From Candidatus Dojkabacteria bacterium (GTDB taxonomy: Bacteria; Patescibacteriota; Dojkabacteria; GCA-002793355), in assembly GCA_015485585.1 (NCBI GenBank), contig WFTI01000011.1:1-43006 (forward strand): a DNA stretch of 43,006 bases, given 5' to 3'. A program made the translations under genes and the position numbers. Shown in pieces: positions 16,031 to 24,304 of this stretch (positions within the stretch are counted from its first letter, which is position 1; each line of letters starts with the position of its first letter). The notes beneath the pieces are model-generated. The model saw only the letters and a list, made by a program, of their open reading frames with translations, made no database searches and was not told the origin of the DNA.

Positions 16031-17827
16031 CTATTCTAACACTCTTTTGATAAAATCTGTTGGAATTTTGACCTTTATAAACTGAGCTCTGTACTTTTTG
16101 AGTTTGGCTTGTTTTCTAAGAAGTTTTATTTTTCGACGTACATCTCCACCGTATAGCTTGGCTGTAACGTTTTTCTTTAAAGCCGGAATAGTTTCTCTTG
16201 CGATGATACGGCCCCTTACGCTTGCTTGAAGAGGAATCGGTACGATTGTGCGATCTAGGGTTTCTTTTAGAATACGTAATATTTTTCTTGCCCTTGCCTC
16301 AGCTTTTTGAGGATGGGTTATAAACGATAAAGCCTCATAGGGTTCTCGGTTAATAAGAATAGTTACCTTTGTGGCATCTTGGGGGAGATATCTTATGTTC
16401 TCATACGATAAAGAGGCATATCCATGACTTATGCTTTTTAATTTATTGAAGAAGTTCTCTATAACCTCTGAGAAAGGTATTAAGGCTTTTATCTTATAGT
16501 ATTCATGTTTTATGGCTCTTGTAAGAGGGGCAGAGTCGTTTAAAATCCCGCGGTTTGTGCGTATAAGATCTAGCACATCAGAAAGATATTCAAAAGGGGT
16601 TATTATCTCTGCTTCAATAAAAGGTTCATATACTCTCTCTATTTTTTGCTCTTCTGGATAATCTGAAATATTACGAATTACTATGGTTTTTCCATCACGA
16701 AGTTTGATCTTATAAGGCACTGTTGGGTAAGTATGGATCACATTTACTCCAAACTCCCGTTTTAGGCGTTCTTTGACGATCTCTAAATGAAGCATTCCTA
16801 AGAAACCTAACCTAAACCCCTTCCCTAAAAGTTTTGAGCTGTCTTCTTTAATATCAAGGGCAAAGTCATTAAGTTTTAATTTGTAAAGAGCGTCTTTTAG
16901 TTGGATATAACTTACTCCTTGAGCAGGGTAAAATGAAGAGAACACTTTCGGGGAGGGTGATTTATACCCTTTAATGGTAAAAGGATTATCAACAGTTGTG
17001 ACAGTATCTCCAATGTATATATTAGTAGGATCTTTTATCTTGGTAACTACAAAACCTACTTCTCCTTCAGATAGGTGTGAAGTTTCTTTATAAAAAGGGG
17101 TGAAGATTCCGACCTTATCTACTTTAAACTCAATCTGAGCATGCTTAAGAGAAAGTATCATACCGGGTTTTATGGTACTGTTGAAGACCCTCACATATAA
17201 AATCACACCGTGATAATTGTCATATTTGGCATCTATTACAAGTGCTACAGGATCGTTTGTATATTCTTTACGAAGTTTTATCGTTTTGGGTAAAGGAGTC
17301 TTTTCTATCACCGTATCAAGAAGTTTTTTAACTCCATCCCCTGTTTTAGCTGAAGTAAGCAATACCTCTTCTTTTTTAAACCCAAGTATCGATTCGATCT
17401 CTTTAATACGTTGCTCAATAAGCTCTTTATCAGCAAGGTCGATCTTATTTAGTACAGGAATAATAGTTAGATTCTCCTCAAGAGCTTTTAGCAGATTCTC
17501 GATGGTTTGGGCTTGGATACCTTGGGTTACATCAACAAGTAAAACAGCCGCCTCAACAGCTCTTAAGGCTCGCGAAACCTCATAAGCAAAATCTACATGC
17601 CCAGGAGTATCTATGAGGTTTATTGTGTAGTCTTTGTATTTTAGAGTAATAGGTTGCATTTTTATTGTTATTCCTTTTTCTTGTTCAAGTTGCATAGTAT
17701 CGGTAATGCGTTCCTTCTTAAGAAGTTTTTTGTCTTCAGCACATATCTGGATAAACCTATCTACTAATGTGGTTTTTCCGTGATCAATGTGAGCAATGAT
17801 ACTAATGTTGCGGATCTTTGAGCTCAT
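16031..17827 (-). CDS. lepA: Elongation factor 4 (LepA)
   Basis: 598-aa translational GTPase that binds stalled or pre-translocation ribosomes; length is as usual. GTPase motifs: AHIDHGKTT (G1, residues 12-20), GITIKMQPI (G2), DTPGHVDF (G3), NKIDL (G4) and TSAK (G5). Downstream come the LepA-type domain II (YVRVFNSTIKPG), the EF-G-like domain III (YLQ-type GFRLGFLGMLHLEIVKERLKREF) and the LepA C-terminal domain (KAEARARKILRILKETLDRT, YGGDVRRKIKLLRKQAK), which separates it from EF-G. Its ATG overlaps the holA stop codon (ATGA), so it is translationally coupled in the pilus-to-secretion gene run. Confidence 0.98.
   Translation of the reverse strand: MSSKIRNISIIAHIDHGKTTLVDRFIQICAEDKKLLKKERITDTMQLEQEKGITIKMQPITLKYKDYTINLIDTPGHVDFAYEVSRALRAVEAAVLLVDVTQGIQAQTIENLLKALEENLTIIPVLNKIDLADKELIEQRIKEIESILGFKKEEVLLTSAKTGDGVKKLLDTVIEKTPLPKTIKLRKEYTNDPVALVIDAKYDNYHGVILYVRVFNSTIKPGMILSLKHAQIEFKVDKVGIFTPFYKETSHLSEGEVGFVVTKIKDPTNIYIGDTVTTVDNPFTIKGYKSPSPKVFSSFYPAQGVSYIQLKDALYKLKLNDFALDIKEDSSKLLGKGFRLGFLGMLHLEIVKERLKREFGVNVIHTYPTVPYKIKLRDGKTIVIRNISDYPEEQKIERVYEPFIEAEIITPFEYLSDVLDLIRTNRGILNDSAPLTRAIKHEYYKIKALIPFSEVIENFFNKLKSISHGYASLSYENIRYLPQDATKVTILINREPYEALSFITHPQKAEARARKILRILKETLDRTIVPIPLQASVRGRIIARETIPALKKNVTAKLYGGDVRRKIKLLRKQAKLKKYRAQFIKVKIPTDFIKRVLE
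16033..16038 (-). promoter_or_regulatory. -10 box for the PrgI-TraC-VirB4 unit
   Basis: Minus-strand GTTAGAATAG with TAGAAT eight bases before the PrgI ATG; the hexamer is formed by the last lepA codons and its stop (TTA GAA TAG). Confidence 0.5.
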
Positions 17828-18762
17828 TTTCGTATTATTGAATGAATTTTAAGAAGGGCAGACAATAACCCTTCTTCAGGTTCAGCGATTTTTCCTGTGC
17901 GTATATTAAATTCTAAGTTAAGAAGTGTCTCTGTTATTCTAAGCAGTTTATCATAGTTAATCTTGTGGATAGAAAGTAGTTGTTGTAATCTTTTGACATA
18001 GAAAATGCTTGTACCATAGTTTTCTGCAGTTTTTCGGGGTGATTCCGTAGTAATAAGATCAAGAAGAATAAACATTCCTTTTTTAAGAAGCGCAATGGTC
18101 TCATAAGTGTTATGTTTTTTTAGAAATTTTCTAAAGTAATCGGTCTTATATTTTAAGGAAGCATGAAAAACAGTATCAATAATCTTCCACGGGTTATATT
18201 GCTCACGAACCACATATCTTTGTTGTTCCAAAAAATGATAGGCTGCAAACTCAGAGTTTTCATATAGTTGTTGTAGCTTTTGGATAATATATTCAAATTT
18301 TAACAGCGAGTAATATCCTTTAACAGGGCGGTAGGAGTATTCAAAGACGGTCTTTGCAAGTTTGTTGTTTTTTAAAAACTTAAGAGTTTCACCTAAGAGC
18401 GCAAGTCTTTCTTCTAAGGTTCTTATGTTGGCTTTTTGATCTAAGAAAAGTTGGCTATTATTAAGTTGCTTGGCTATGTGGTAAGGGGTGTCGTGTAATA
18501 GCACGAAATTATGTTGATCACCAGTATTAACCAGAAGTTTTTTTATCTCATTTTTTAGGCTTTCTTGATGAAGAATGTATAAAGTAGAAGAGGGGCTTTG
18601 CTCCTTTGAAAACAGTGAAAAGTTTTGGGTATTCTGCAGGTTGTCTGTTAGATCCTCTACTGATAATATTACTTTTACTAGGGTTTTTTCATCAACCAAG
18701 CCATGGAATTTTAACAGGAACTGGGTGGGTATATGTTCTATTCTTTCTACTATAAAGATCAT
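17824..18762 (-). CDS. holA: Probable DNA polymerase III delta subunit
   Basis: 312 aa, soluble. Sequence identity to known HolA is low by eye. The support is its length and the C-terminal pattern, a helical collar-like region (YETIALLKKGMFILLDLITTE, YGTSIFYVKRLQQLLSIHKI, LLRITETLLNLEFNIRTGKI, LLSALLKI). The FNIRTGKI element is close to the alpha-helical LK-TG-I segment common in delta subunits. The N-terminal AAA+-like part (MIFIVERIEHIPTQFL...) is divergent and has no Walker A, as expected for delta. If right, it is the clamp-loader wrench. It overlaps the LCP gene by four bases and lepA by four bases. Alternative: an unrelated lineage-specific helical protein. Confidence 0.5.
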   Translation of the reverse strand: MIFIVERIEHIPTQFLLKFHGLVDEKTLVKVILSVEDLTDNLQNTQNFSLFSKEQSPSSTLYILHQESLKNEIKKLLVNTGDQHNFVLLHDTPYHIAKQLNNSQLFLDQKANIRTLEERLALLGETLKFLKNNKLAKTVFEYSYRPVKGYYSLLKFEYIIQKLQQLYENSEFAAYHFLEQQRYVVREQYNPWKIIDTVFHASLKYKTDYFRKFLKKHNTYETIALLKKGMFILLDLITTESPRKTAENYGTSIFYVKRLQQLLSIHKINYDKLLRITETLLNLEFNIRTGKIAEPEEGLLSALLKIHSIIRK

Positions 18763-20183
18763 AAGGGCTTTTTAATTAAATTACTTTTGTTAAATATAAG
18801 AAAGACTGGATAAGTAACAGATGAATCTTCAGTAAGTATTGGGTTGTAGCCAACAATTTTTGCCATAGTTTGAGCTTGGTTTGCAAACTCTTGTGGGTAT
18901 AAAAGTGTATTCTGAGAATAATTTTCACATAGATTGGTTTTATTTAATGAGAGTACCTGGATATAAAAGAACCTTTTTGCTAGTTGATCTTTTTCACGTT
19001 TATATGTGGAGTAGTCTGAACATCGTACGGTATATAGTTTTGTAGGAAGATTGGTAATTAGCTCAGGATACAACGTAAAATCTCGAATAAAAAGCCTTGT
19101 AAAATACCATTCGTTTAGCCCGTGACGGGGAATAATAATATACAGGGGGATAGCATAAGATTTTAGGAGTCTGCTGTTAGCTACTGAGGGTTCAAGTACT
19201 ATACCGTAGATTGTAGGAGTCCCTCTTTTTTCATACAGGCTGATGGCATAGGCTATCTCATCCCACGTGATAGCAGAATATTTAAACGTATGTTCTAGGG
19301 TACTAAACAGTCTGTTCAAAAAGAAAGGGTTCTGTTTTATTTTCTGACTTATTCTCTCAAATACAGCTTGTAGTACTCTTTGTTGACGGCGTGCACGGGC
19401 AAAGTCTGATCCTTCAGGACCTTGGGCTTTACGGGAGCGCGCGTATTGCAACGCGCGCTCCCCGTCTAACCTTAACTCCCCCTCTTCAAACCTTACAGTC
19501 ATATATCCTCCTTTAGGATTCGGATAGTTATAGTCAACAAAAGCTCGCGGATTGTATAGGGTGATTCCTCCTAACTCATCAATTAGGCGTTTAAAGCCGT
19601 CAAAATCTATCATCACATAGTAGTGGATTTTTAAACCACTGATATCCTCTACTACCTGGGTAAGGTATCCTATTCCGTCTTTTTTAATACGTTCGCCATA
19701 AAGATAAACCGCATTAATCTTATCATATGTTCGTGTAGTGTTGGGAATTTTTACAAATAGATCACGAGGATATGAGATCGTATACAAAGTATGGGTGTTG
19801 TGATCATAGGTAAGGGTCATAATAGTATCAGTATTAAACGTTACGAACCGACCTTCTCCACGATCAACACCAATTAAAAGTATGGTAGTACGATTGTTCC
19901 TGTCTCGTTTTATCGGATTAATCTGATCTCCTCCAAAAACCGTAGCAAGGATCTTTTCAGAAGAAAAAAGTTCGATCCTAAAACGATTATAAAGGTAACT
20001 GTTTAAGAACTTAACTGAATAGATAAATACAAATGGTGCCAAAATAAGAAATAGAAGTGAGAGGAAGAAACGTACCTTTGAAAAAGACCGAGTAACCCTT
20101 GGGGTGTTAAGGATAGGAGTAATCCGTTGGTTTCTAACCTCTTTAGTTTGTTCTTTAAATGTTGGAACTATCTTACGGGACAT
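18759..20183 (-). CDS. LytR-CpsA-Psr (LCP) family glycopolymer transferase
   Basis: 474 aa. Cytoplasmic basic N-terminus, one membrane segment (about 37-58), then an outside LCP domain (about 98-275). Family residues visible: ILLIGVDRG, FNTDTIMTLTYD, ISYPRDLFV (Arg140), INAVYLYG, VMIDFDGFKRLIDELGGI, and the GERALQYARSRK motif with DFARARRQQRVLQAV. These bind the polyprenyl phosphate chain and the divalent metal. LCP enzymes attach glycopolymers from undecaprenyl phosphate to the wall, a natural fit with uppP. The C-terminal part may be a LytR_C-like domain. The ATG is six bases after TAGAAT, which is built from the end of ruvX. The codons for the GERALQYARS motif form a strong GC-rich hairpin. 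Confidence 0.92.
   Translation of the reverse strand: MSRKIVPTFKEQTKEVRNQRITPILNTPRVTRSFSKVRFFLSLLFLILAPFVFIYSVKFLNSYLYNRFRIELFSSEKILATVFGGDQINPIKRDRNNRTTILLIGVDRGEGRFVTFNTDTIMTLTYDHNTHTLYTISYPRDLFVKIPNTTRTYDKINAVYLYGERIKKDGIGYLTQVVEDISGLKIHYYVMIDFDGFKRLIDELGGITLYNPRAFVDYNYPNPKGGYMTVRFEEGELRLDGERALQYARSRKAQGPEGSDFARARRQQRVLQAVFERISQKIKQNPFFLNRLFSTLEHTFKYSAITWDEIAYAISLYEKRGTPTIYGIVLEPSVANSRLLKSYAIPLYIIIPRHGLNEWYFTRLFIRDFTLYPELITNLPTKLYTVRCSDYSTYKREKDQLAKRFFYIQVLSLNKTNLCENYSQNTLLYPQEFANQAQTMAKIVGYNPILTEDSSVTYPVFLIFNKSNLIKKPL
19431..19465. repeat. GC-rich perfect hairpin inside the LCP gene
   Basis: GGGAGCGCGCGT, loop ATTGCA, ACGCGCGCTCCC: 12-base perfect arms (19433-19444 and 19451-19462), extendable by ACGG/CCGT with one bulge. 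It encodes the conserved GERALQYARS segment with GCG/CGC codons unlike the AT-rich surroundings. Confidence 0.75.
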
Positions 20184-20187
20184 ACTT

Positions 20188-20661
20188 TTATTCTACCCGC
20201 AATCTCATCTTCTCCAGTCCAAGCTGTAAGATTGTAACAGCACTTTGCGCATCTATTTTTCCTTTTGTTTTAGCTTTTTTTTGCATTTTTTTAATATTTT
20301 GTCTGTTTCGTAAGGCTTTGATAGTAACAATTATTCGAGAGAAAACACTGGTTCTATCTTCTGAAACAAGCTTTATTAAAATTTTGTTCTTATATTCTTC
20401 AATAAGCTGTTTTCTCAATGAGAATACAAGTTTTCTTATCTTTCCTCGACGTGGGATTCCTAGAAAAACAATGTCTGGCTTGTATGACTGAATTGTTTTT
20501 ACGAGGTGTTCTTTTATTTTTGAAGGATTATCAACCTCAATCGTATGAAGATTAAAAATCTGTTTATTTCTATATAATGCAACGCCTATATACCTTGTTC
20601 CGATATCAAAAGCTAAGGCTGTTTTTATGGTTTTATTTTTGAAGAGCTTCATTGAGGGCAT
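20188..20661 (-). CDS. ruvX: YqgF/RuvX-like RNase H-fold nuclease
   Basis: 157 aa. It begins with the RNase H-fold signature ALAFDIGTRYIGVAL (first catalytic Asp), has the DIVFLGIPRRGK strand, an LVSEDRTS strand with the expected acidic residue, and ends with KIDAQSAVTILQLGLE, the usual D-x-x-SA-x-x-IL helix. YqgF family proteins act in pre-16S rRNA 5' processing and have been proposed as Holliday junction resolvases. The helix between carries an unusually basic stretch (RNRQNIKKMQKKAKTKGK). The ORF start at 20661 overlaps the previous gene by 29 bases; the fourth codon ATG (20652) is an equally good start. Confidence 0.72.
   Translation of the reverse strand: MPSMKLFKNKTIKTALAFDIGTRYIGVALYRNKQIFNLHTIEVDNPSKIKEHLVKTIQSYKPDIVFLGIPRRGKIRKLVFSLRKQLIEEYKNKILIKLVSEDRTSVFSRIIVTIKALRNRQNIKKMQKKAKTKGKIDAQSAVTILQLGLEKMRLRVE
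20190..20195 (-). promoter_or_regulatory. -10 box for the LCP gene
   Basis: TAGAAT on the minus strand, six bases before the ATG at 20183; it overlaps the last two codons and stop of ruvX (GTA GAA TAA). Confidence 0.5.
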
Positions 20662-22222
20662 CAGAGAACGAATTTACAGTAGTCTCTATTGATAAAGGAT
20701 CTTTGACTGCGTCAGAAAGTATCTCTTTAGCCTTAGTTTCCCATAACCCGAAGGTTGGTATATTGACAAATACGGCCTTTTCTAGTACATTTTGGACCAC
20801 CTGATGATAGGTGTCTTGTTGTTTAAGATCTTTTCTTGCAAATGTTTGAGAAATACCCATGGTTTCTTTCTGTGCTTGGGCTATCTTTTGTAAATTCTCA
20901 GGTTTATTAAGCCATGCTAAAAATTTCCATGCTTCCTTTGCATTAGGAGAGTTTTTGGGAACCACGAACAAGTAAAAGGTACCGATGTGTTGTGGTCTAT
21001 CTGCTGAGGCTCCTCCAAATACTGGTACTGGAGCAATCTTTAGTTTTAATTCCTTATTGGAATTTATAAAGTTGATGTATCTATACGAAGGAGCAAAGAT
21101 AATGGCAGTTTGACATTGGGCAAAACCTTTAAGATCTGGAGCCTTTTGAGGATTCCACACATCAAAATCTGTAAAGAAGCGAAGGTAAAAGTTAAGAGCA
21201 GAGTAGGCGTTTACGTTTTTAAGGTTAAAGCTTCCGTTATTGTATGGGGTAACACCTGTCTGGGTAAGAAGAAGTAAAAAGAGTTCTGGACTATGGAAAA
21301 CATTCTGAAAGGTTCCTATACCTGCTCCTCCGCGATTTTTAATTGTTTCTGCAAGCTGAATGAAGTCATCCCATGTAACTATCTGTGAGATAACATCATC
21401 AGGAATCCTGTCTGGATTGTAAAACATTACAAAAGCATCAGCAAAGATAGGCAGTCCAATAACCTTGTTCTGTTGGATAATTCTTTCAGCAATTCCTTTA
21501 TAGAAGATTCCTTGTGCTTCAGTCTCAGAGAGTACATTTGAATCAGCTGGTTGAAGATAGTCTTTTAGTAGTTCTAACCAGCTGTAGTGGATCTCTATAA
21601 TATCTACTCCGCCTACCTGAGTAATACGTTCTTTGGCTTTATTGTAGTATGCTCCATCATATGCAACATTCTCACTTGTATGCATAAAGTCTTGTTTTAC
21701 GTATTTAATCTGCACATTGGGGTTCTGGTTTTCATATTCAGCGATTAATTCTTCCATAACTTTTTGCGGATACCATAGCCCCCACATAGTAAGGGTTACT
21801 TTCTTGGTAGGAGCCGGGGCTGGCACCGTAGGTGCCAGCCCCGGCCTTGGGCGAGGAGGTTTAGTAACAAGAGATATAATGACCAAAATAATAAGGAGTA
21901 TTAAAAAACCACCTGCCCCAAGCAATACAAGTTTTTTATTCTCCTTAATAAAATCAGTAATTCGTGAGATTATCTTTTGGGGTTTTGCTTTTTTAGTTTC
22001 TGTGGGGGGTTCGCCGGCTGATTCAGCACCTGGTGTTTTATCCCCAAGATTCGAATGTGAATCTTCTTCTCCCTCTAATAAGAATGCCGGTATATCCTGC
22101 TCATCTTGTGGTTCTTCTACTTTGCTCGCAAGCATCTCTTCAGGCACAGGGGTTTGATCAGGGGTTGGAGTAGGAGTGTTTGCATTATTTTGTTCGCTTT
22201 GTGGGTTCTTCTCGTTTGTCAT
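20633..22222 (-). CDS. Extracellular solute-binding protein (family 1) with internal membrane anchor
   Basis: 529 aa. The first 97 residues are a Pro/Glu/Thr-rich, probably disordered cytoplasmic tail; one membrane segment follows (98-120), then a Pro/Ala-rich linker (121-141) and a sugar-ABC-type solute-binding domain (142-529). Support: KVTLTMWGLWYPQKVMEELIAEYENQNPNVQIKY at its start, VDIIEIHYSW, GLPIFADAFVMFYNPD, VTWDDFIQLAETIKNRGG and a PVFGGASADRPQHIG region with FYLFVVPKNS. Binding proteins are usually lipoproteins or free; a type II membrane anchor with a cytoplasmic tail is unusual, and there is no permease or ABC ATPase nearby. The ATG overlaps the sortase stop codon, so the two are coupled. 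A GC-rich hairpin falls exactly in the linker. Confidence 0.85.
   Translation of the reverse strand: MTNEKNPQSEQNNANTPTPTPDQTPVPEEMLASKVEEPQDEQDIPAFLLEGEEDSHSNLGDKTPGAESAGEPPTETKKAKPQKIISRITDFIKENKKLVLLGAGGFLILLIILVIISLVTKPPRPRPGLAPTVPAPAPTKKVTLTMWGLWYPQKVMEELIAEYENQNPNVQIKYVKQDFMHTSENVAYDGAYYNKAKERITQVGGVDIIEIHYSWLELLKDYLQPADSNVLSETEAQGIFYKGIAERIIQQNKVIGLPIFADAFVMFYNPDRIPDDVISQIVTWDDFIQLAETIKNRGGAGIGTFQNVFHSPELFLLLLTQTGVTPYNNGSFNLKNVNAYSALNFYLRFFTDFDVWNPQKAPDLKGFAQCQTAIIFAPSYRYINFINSNKELKLKIAPVPVFGGASADRPQHIGTFYLFVVPKNSPNAKEAWKFLAWLNKPENLQKIAQAQKETMGISQTFARKDLKQQDTYHQVVQNVLEKAVFVNIPTFGLWETKAKEILSDAVKDPLSIETTVNSFSDALNEALQK
21813..21845. repeat. GC-rich perfect hairpin inside the solute-binding protein gene
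   Basis: GCCGGGGCTGGCACC, loop GTA, GGTGCCAGCCCCGGC: 15-base perfect arms in an AT-rich gene. It encodes residues P127 to A137 of the linker between the membrane anchor and the binding domain. Confidence 0.85.
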
Positions 22223-23025
22223 TGTCTTATAGCTGTAACAACTAATCGTTTAGTACCTATTCCTATAGGCCAACAGGTTACTAATGTAATTCTATCATCT
22301 TTGGTTGGGGTTACTATTCTGGTCAATGCTGTAGGTGAGACAATCTTTTTAGATATGACCTTATATGTTAATGTGTTTCCGTCTTTTTCGATATAAACCA
22401 TATCGCCTACCGATATCTTTTCAAGTTTTGTAAAGGCCAAACGGGGTGAATTACTAAACAGCCTACTAAGTCCACTGTGGCCGTATATTATGGCATTGCT
22501 TCCGTCACCTGGTAAAGGAGTTCCCTTTAGATGTGCTACCCCTTTGGCTAAATATTTTTCATACACCTCTTTAGGAGCTGCCGGTACATTAGGACTTAAA
22601 GTTATATCTTTAATACCCACTGATGGAATAGATATCTTCATCGGCTTATTGTAATTTTCATCTATTTTGGGAGTAAACGATGACTCTTTACTGTTTTGAG
22701 AATAGGCGTTGGTTAAGGTTTTAAAGAATTCAGGTCCCGGATCATAATACTGATCCTTTACAAGCCTTTTTAACATCCAAACCGCTATAGGAGGCTGGGT
22801 AGAGGTAGAATCGTTGTTTACAGCCTCTACTACGACCGATGAAGATAGCATCTGCTGGTATGTTCCAAGAAGCAGGGAGACAAAAATAGGAACAAACTGA
22901 GAAAGAAGCAATACAAGTCCTGCATAGATTAAAAGTTTGCTTATAGCTATCTTTGTCTGTTCAAAGGCCGTGATCTCTTCTTGCAGAGACCGTCGCAGTT
23001 TCGATTGATCTAACCGAGGTAACAT
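22219..23025 (-). CDS. Sortase
   Basis: Cysteine transpeptidase or hydrolase at the outer face of the membrane that cuts sorting signals and links proteins to the wall or to pilins. The catalytic triad is visible in the 271-aa ORF numbering: His186 in IIYGHSG, Cys254 in LVTCWPIG and Arg263 in TKRLVV. A single N-terminal membrane segment (about 34-60) places it as a type II protein. The ORF track starts at 23034, but that ATG is part of the TATAATG promoter box; the next in-frame ATG at 23025 is seven bases after TATAAT and is the better leaderless start (268 aa). The TC-W-P environment recalls class D/E sortases. It lies between PilO and the solute-binding protein. No clear LPXTG substrate was found in the window. 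Confidence 0.92.
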   Translation of the reverse strand: MLPRLDQSKLRRSLQEEITAFEQTKIAISKLLIYAGLVLLLSQFVPIFVSLLLGTYQQMLSSSVVVEAVNNDSTSTQPPIAVWMLKRLVKDQYYDPGPEFFKTLTNAYSQNSKESSFTPKIDENYNKPMKISIPSVGIKDITLSPNVPAAPKEVYEKYLAKGVAHLKGTPLPGDGSNAIIYGHSGLSRLFSNSPRLAFTKLEKISVGDMVYIEKDGNTLTYKVISKKIVSPTALTRIVTPTKDDRITLVTCWPIGIGTKRLVVTAIRQ

Positions 23026-23032
23026 ATGATCC

Positions 23033-23038
23033 ATTATA
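23033..23038 (-). promoter_or_regulatory. -10 box for the sortase gene
   Basis: TATAAT on the minus strand, seven bases before the ATG at 23025 and overlapping the ATG at 23034, which argues for the downstream start. Confidence 0.55.
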
Positions 23039-23048
23039 CTCTAAACTT

Positions 23049-23723
23049 TTATTGAGGTGAAGTTACTGAAGGGAGCGGAAAAAGTGGGGTATTAACGTCT
23101 ACATCTTTGATGAACGGAATCGTATGTTGTACTATCTCCATTCGTAAAATCCATCGTTCTTCTATAAATTCGGCATTTTCAGAGTTCTCATCTCCTTTTT
23201 GGGTTAGTTGAATCTGATCAAAGTCAAGAATATATCGTCCTGATAACAGAAGGTTAATAAAGTTAAGAAGATCATCTTTTGCCCCCTCTACTTGGATCGG
23301 AATATGTACCTTCCGTACAGTATGACGTATCTGCTTGGTTTCAGTAGTAAGCTCTTGAATAGAGACCTCTTCTGTAAGTGATAACTGCATTATCTCAAGA
23401 TCTGATTGATTTACAAGGTCTGTTATATAATTTCCGAGTCTTCCTAGGTTAATCTCTACTGGAATCTGCTCTGTGCTGTCTTGATATATTCTGTTAAGAT
23501 AAGTAGTATCAGTGGAGGTAAGAAGGTTAACTTTATCGCTAAGCTGTTTCTCTTCTTCTTTGAGCTCTTTGATCTGTTTCTGGGCTGTAAAGATCTTCTT
23601 AATAAAAGGAATATACACAAACACTACCAAACCTACCGATACAAAAGCCAGCGCTATAGTTGTTAACATAAGAAGCCTTTTTCTTTTGTTAAACTTTTTT
23701 TCGTTCGTTTTATCTAAAACCAT
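23049..23723 (-). CDS. pilO: Type IV pilus assembly protein PilO
   Basis: 224 aa. It has a basic N-terminus, one membrane segment (about 18-38), a coiled coil (about 43-70, FTAQKQIKELKEEEKQLSDK) and a C-terminal ferredoxin-like domain with YITDLVNQSDLEIMQLSLTEE and PIQVEGAKDDLLNFINLLLSGRYIL. This is the PilO layout. PilO pairs with PilN to form the alignment complex linking the pilus motor to the envelope. It overlaps pilN by 14 bases and follows it in the usual M-N-O order. The final residues are Pro/Ser-rich and variable. Confidence 0.88.
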   Translation of the reverse strand: MVLDKTNEKKFNKRKRLLMLTTIALAFVSVGLVVFVYIPFIKKIFTAQKQIKELKEEEKQLSDKVNLLTSTDTTYLNRIYQDSTEQIPVEINLGRLGNYITDLVNQSDLEIMQLSLTEEVSIQELTTETKQIRHTVRKVHIPIQVEGAKDDLLNFINLLLSGRYILDFDQIQLTQKGDENSENAEFIEERWILRMEIVQHTIPFIKDVDVNTPLFPLPSVTSPQ

Positions 23724-24303
23724 AAAGCTCGTAAACTTTCTTTACATTTAAGTTACCCTGTAGGGTAAAAGATACAGAAGATTCATCGGATATACTGAAG
23801 CTTTTTAGATTTAGCGATTCGATTGTTTCTTTATTTGAGGCAAGGTAGAACCAGAGTTTAGCGGCGTCATCAAGTGAGGGGGCACTAATTCTTAACTGGA
23901 TATTACCTGCAGAATCGATCTGATAACCATGGATCTTCCCCGTAGGCTCAATCACTGAATCGATAAAATTTACAAGTTTTTGTGGATCATATTTTTCTTG
24001 GGCAAGTTTTTGTAGATACACCTCTCTTACATAAGTGTTTACATATAGACCTAGTTTTTCTTTATTAGCCGCTAGGTAGTTCTTTTTACTTGTAATGCTT
24101 TGTTGAAGTTTCTTTATCTGATAGTTCTGATAAGCATTAAAGCCTACTATTAAAGCAGTGATAAGTGCCAATACAATACCCCATACCACATGAATTGTTA
24201 TAAATCGTTTAAGTTTTTCTATTTCTTTTAAAGCAGGGCTCCATTCATAAGCTCCAGTAAGAAGGTTTATCTGCTTTTTATTAAAGACTGATTTTTGCGG
24301 CAT
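23710..24303 (-). CDS. pilN: Type IV pilus assembly protein PilN
   Basis: 197 aa. A cytoplasmic N-terminus contains KKQINLL at about residues 9-15, matching the short INLL peptide by which PilN binds PilM. One membrane segment (about 36-57) and a coiled coil (FNAYQNYQIKKLQQSITSK) are followed by a C-terminal domain with GNIQLRISAPSLDDAAKLWFYLAS. It starts one base after the pilM stop codon and overlaps pilO. Domain order, motif and neighbours agree well. Confidence 0.88.
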   Translation of the reverse strand: MPQKSVFNKKQINLLTGAYEWSPALKEIEKLKRFITIHVVWGIVLALITALIVGFNAYQNYQIKKLQQSITSKKNYLAANKEKLGLYVNTYVREVYLQKLAQEKYDPQKLVNFIDSVIEPTGKIHGYQIDSAGNIQLRISAPSLDDAAKLWFYLASNKETIESLNLKSFSISDESSVSFTLQGNLNVKKVYELYGFR

Positions 24304-24304
24304 T

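Noticed and set aside
21717-22157. 146-aa plus-strand ORF across the GC-rich hairpin
   Set aside because: Opposite strand of a well supported binding protein; no start signal or recognisable domain.
23026-23034. ATG at 23034 as the sortase start
   Set aside because: It overlaps the TATAAT box, so a transcript from that promoter could not contain it; the ATG at 23025 is in frame.
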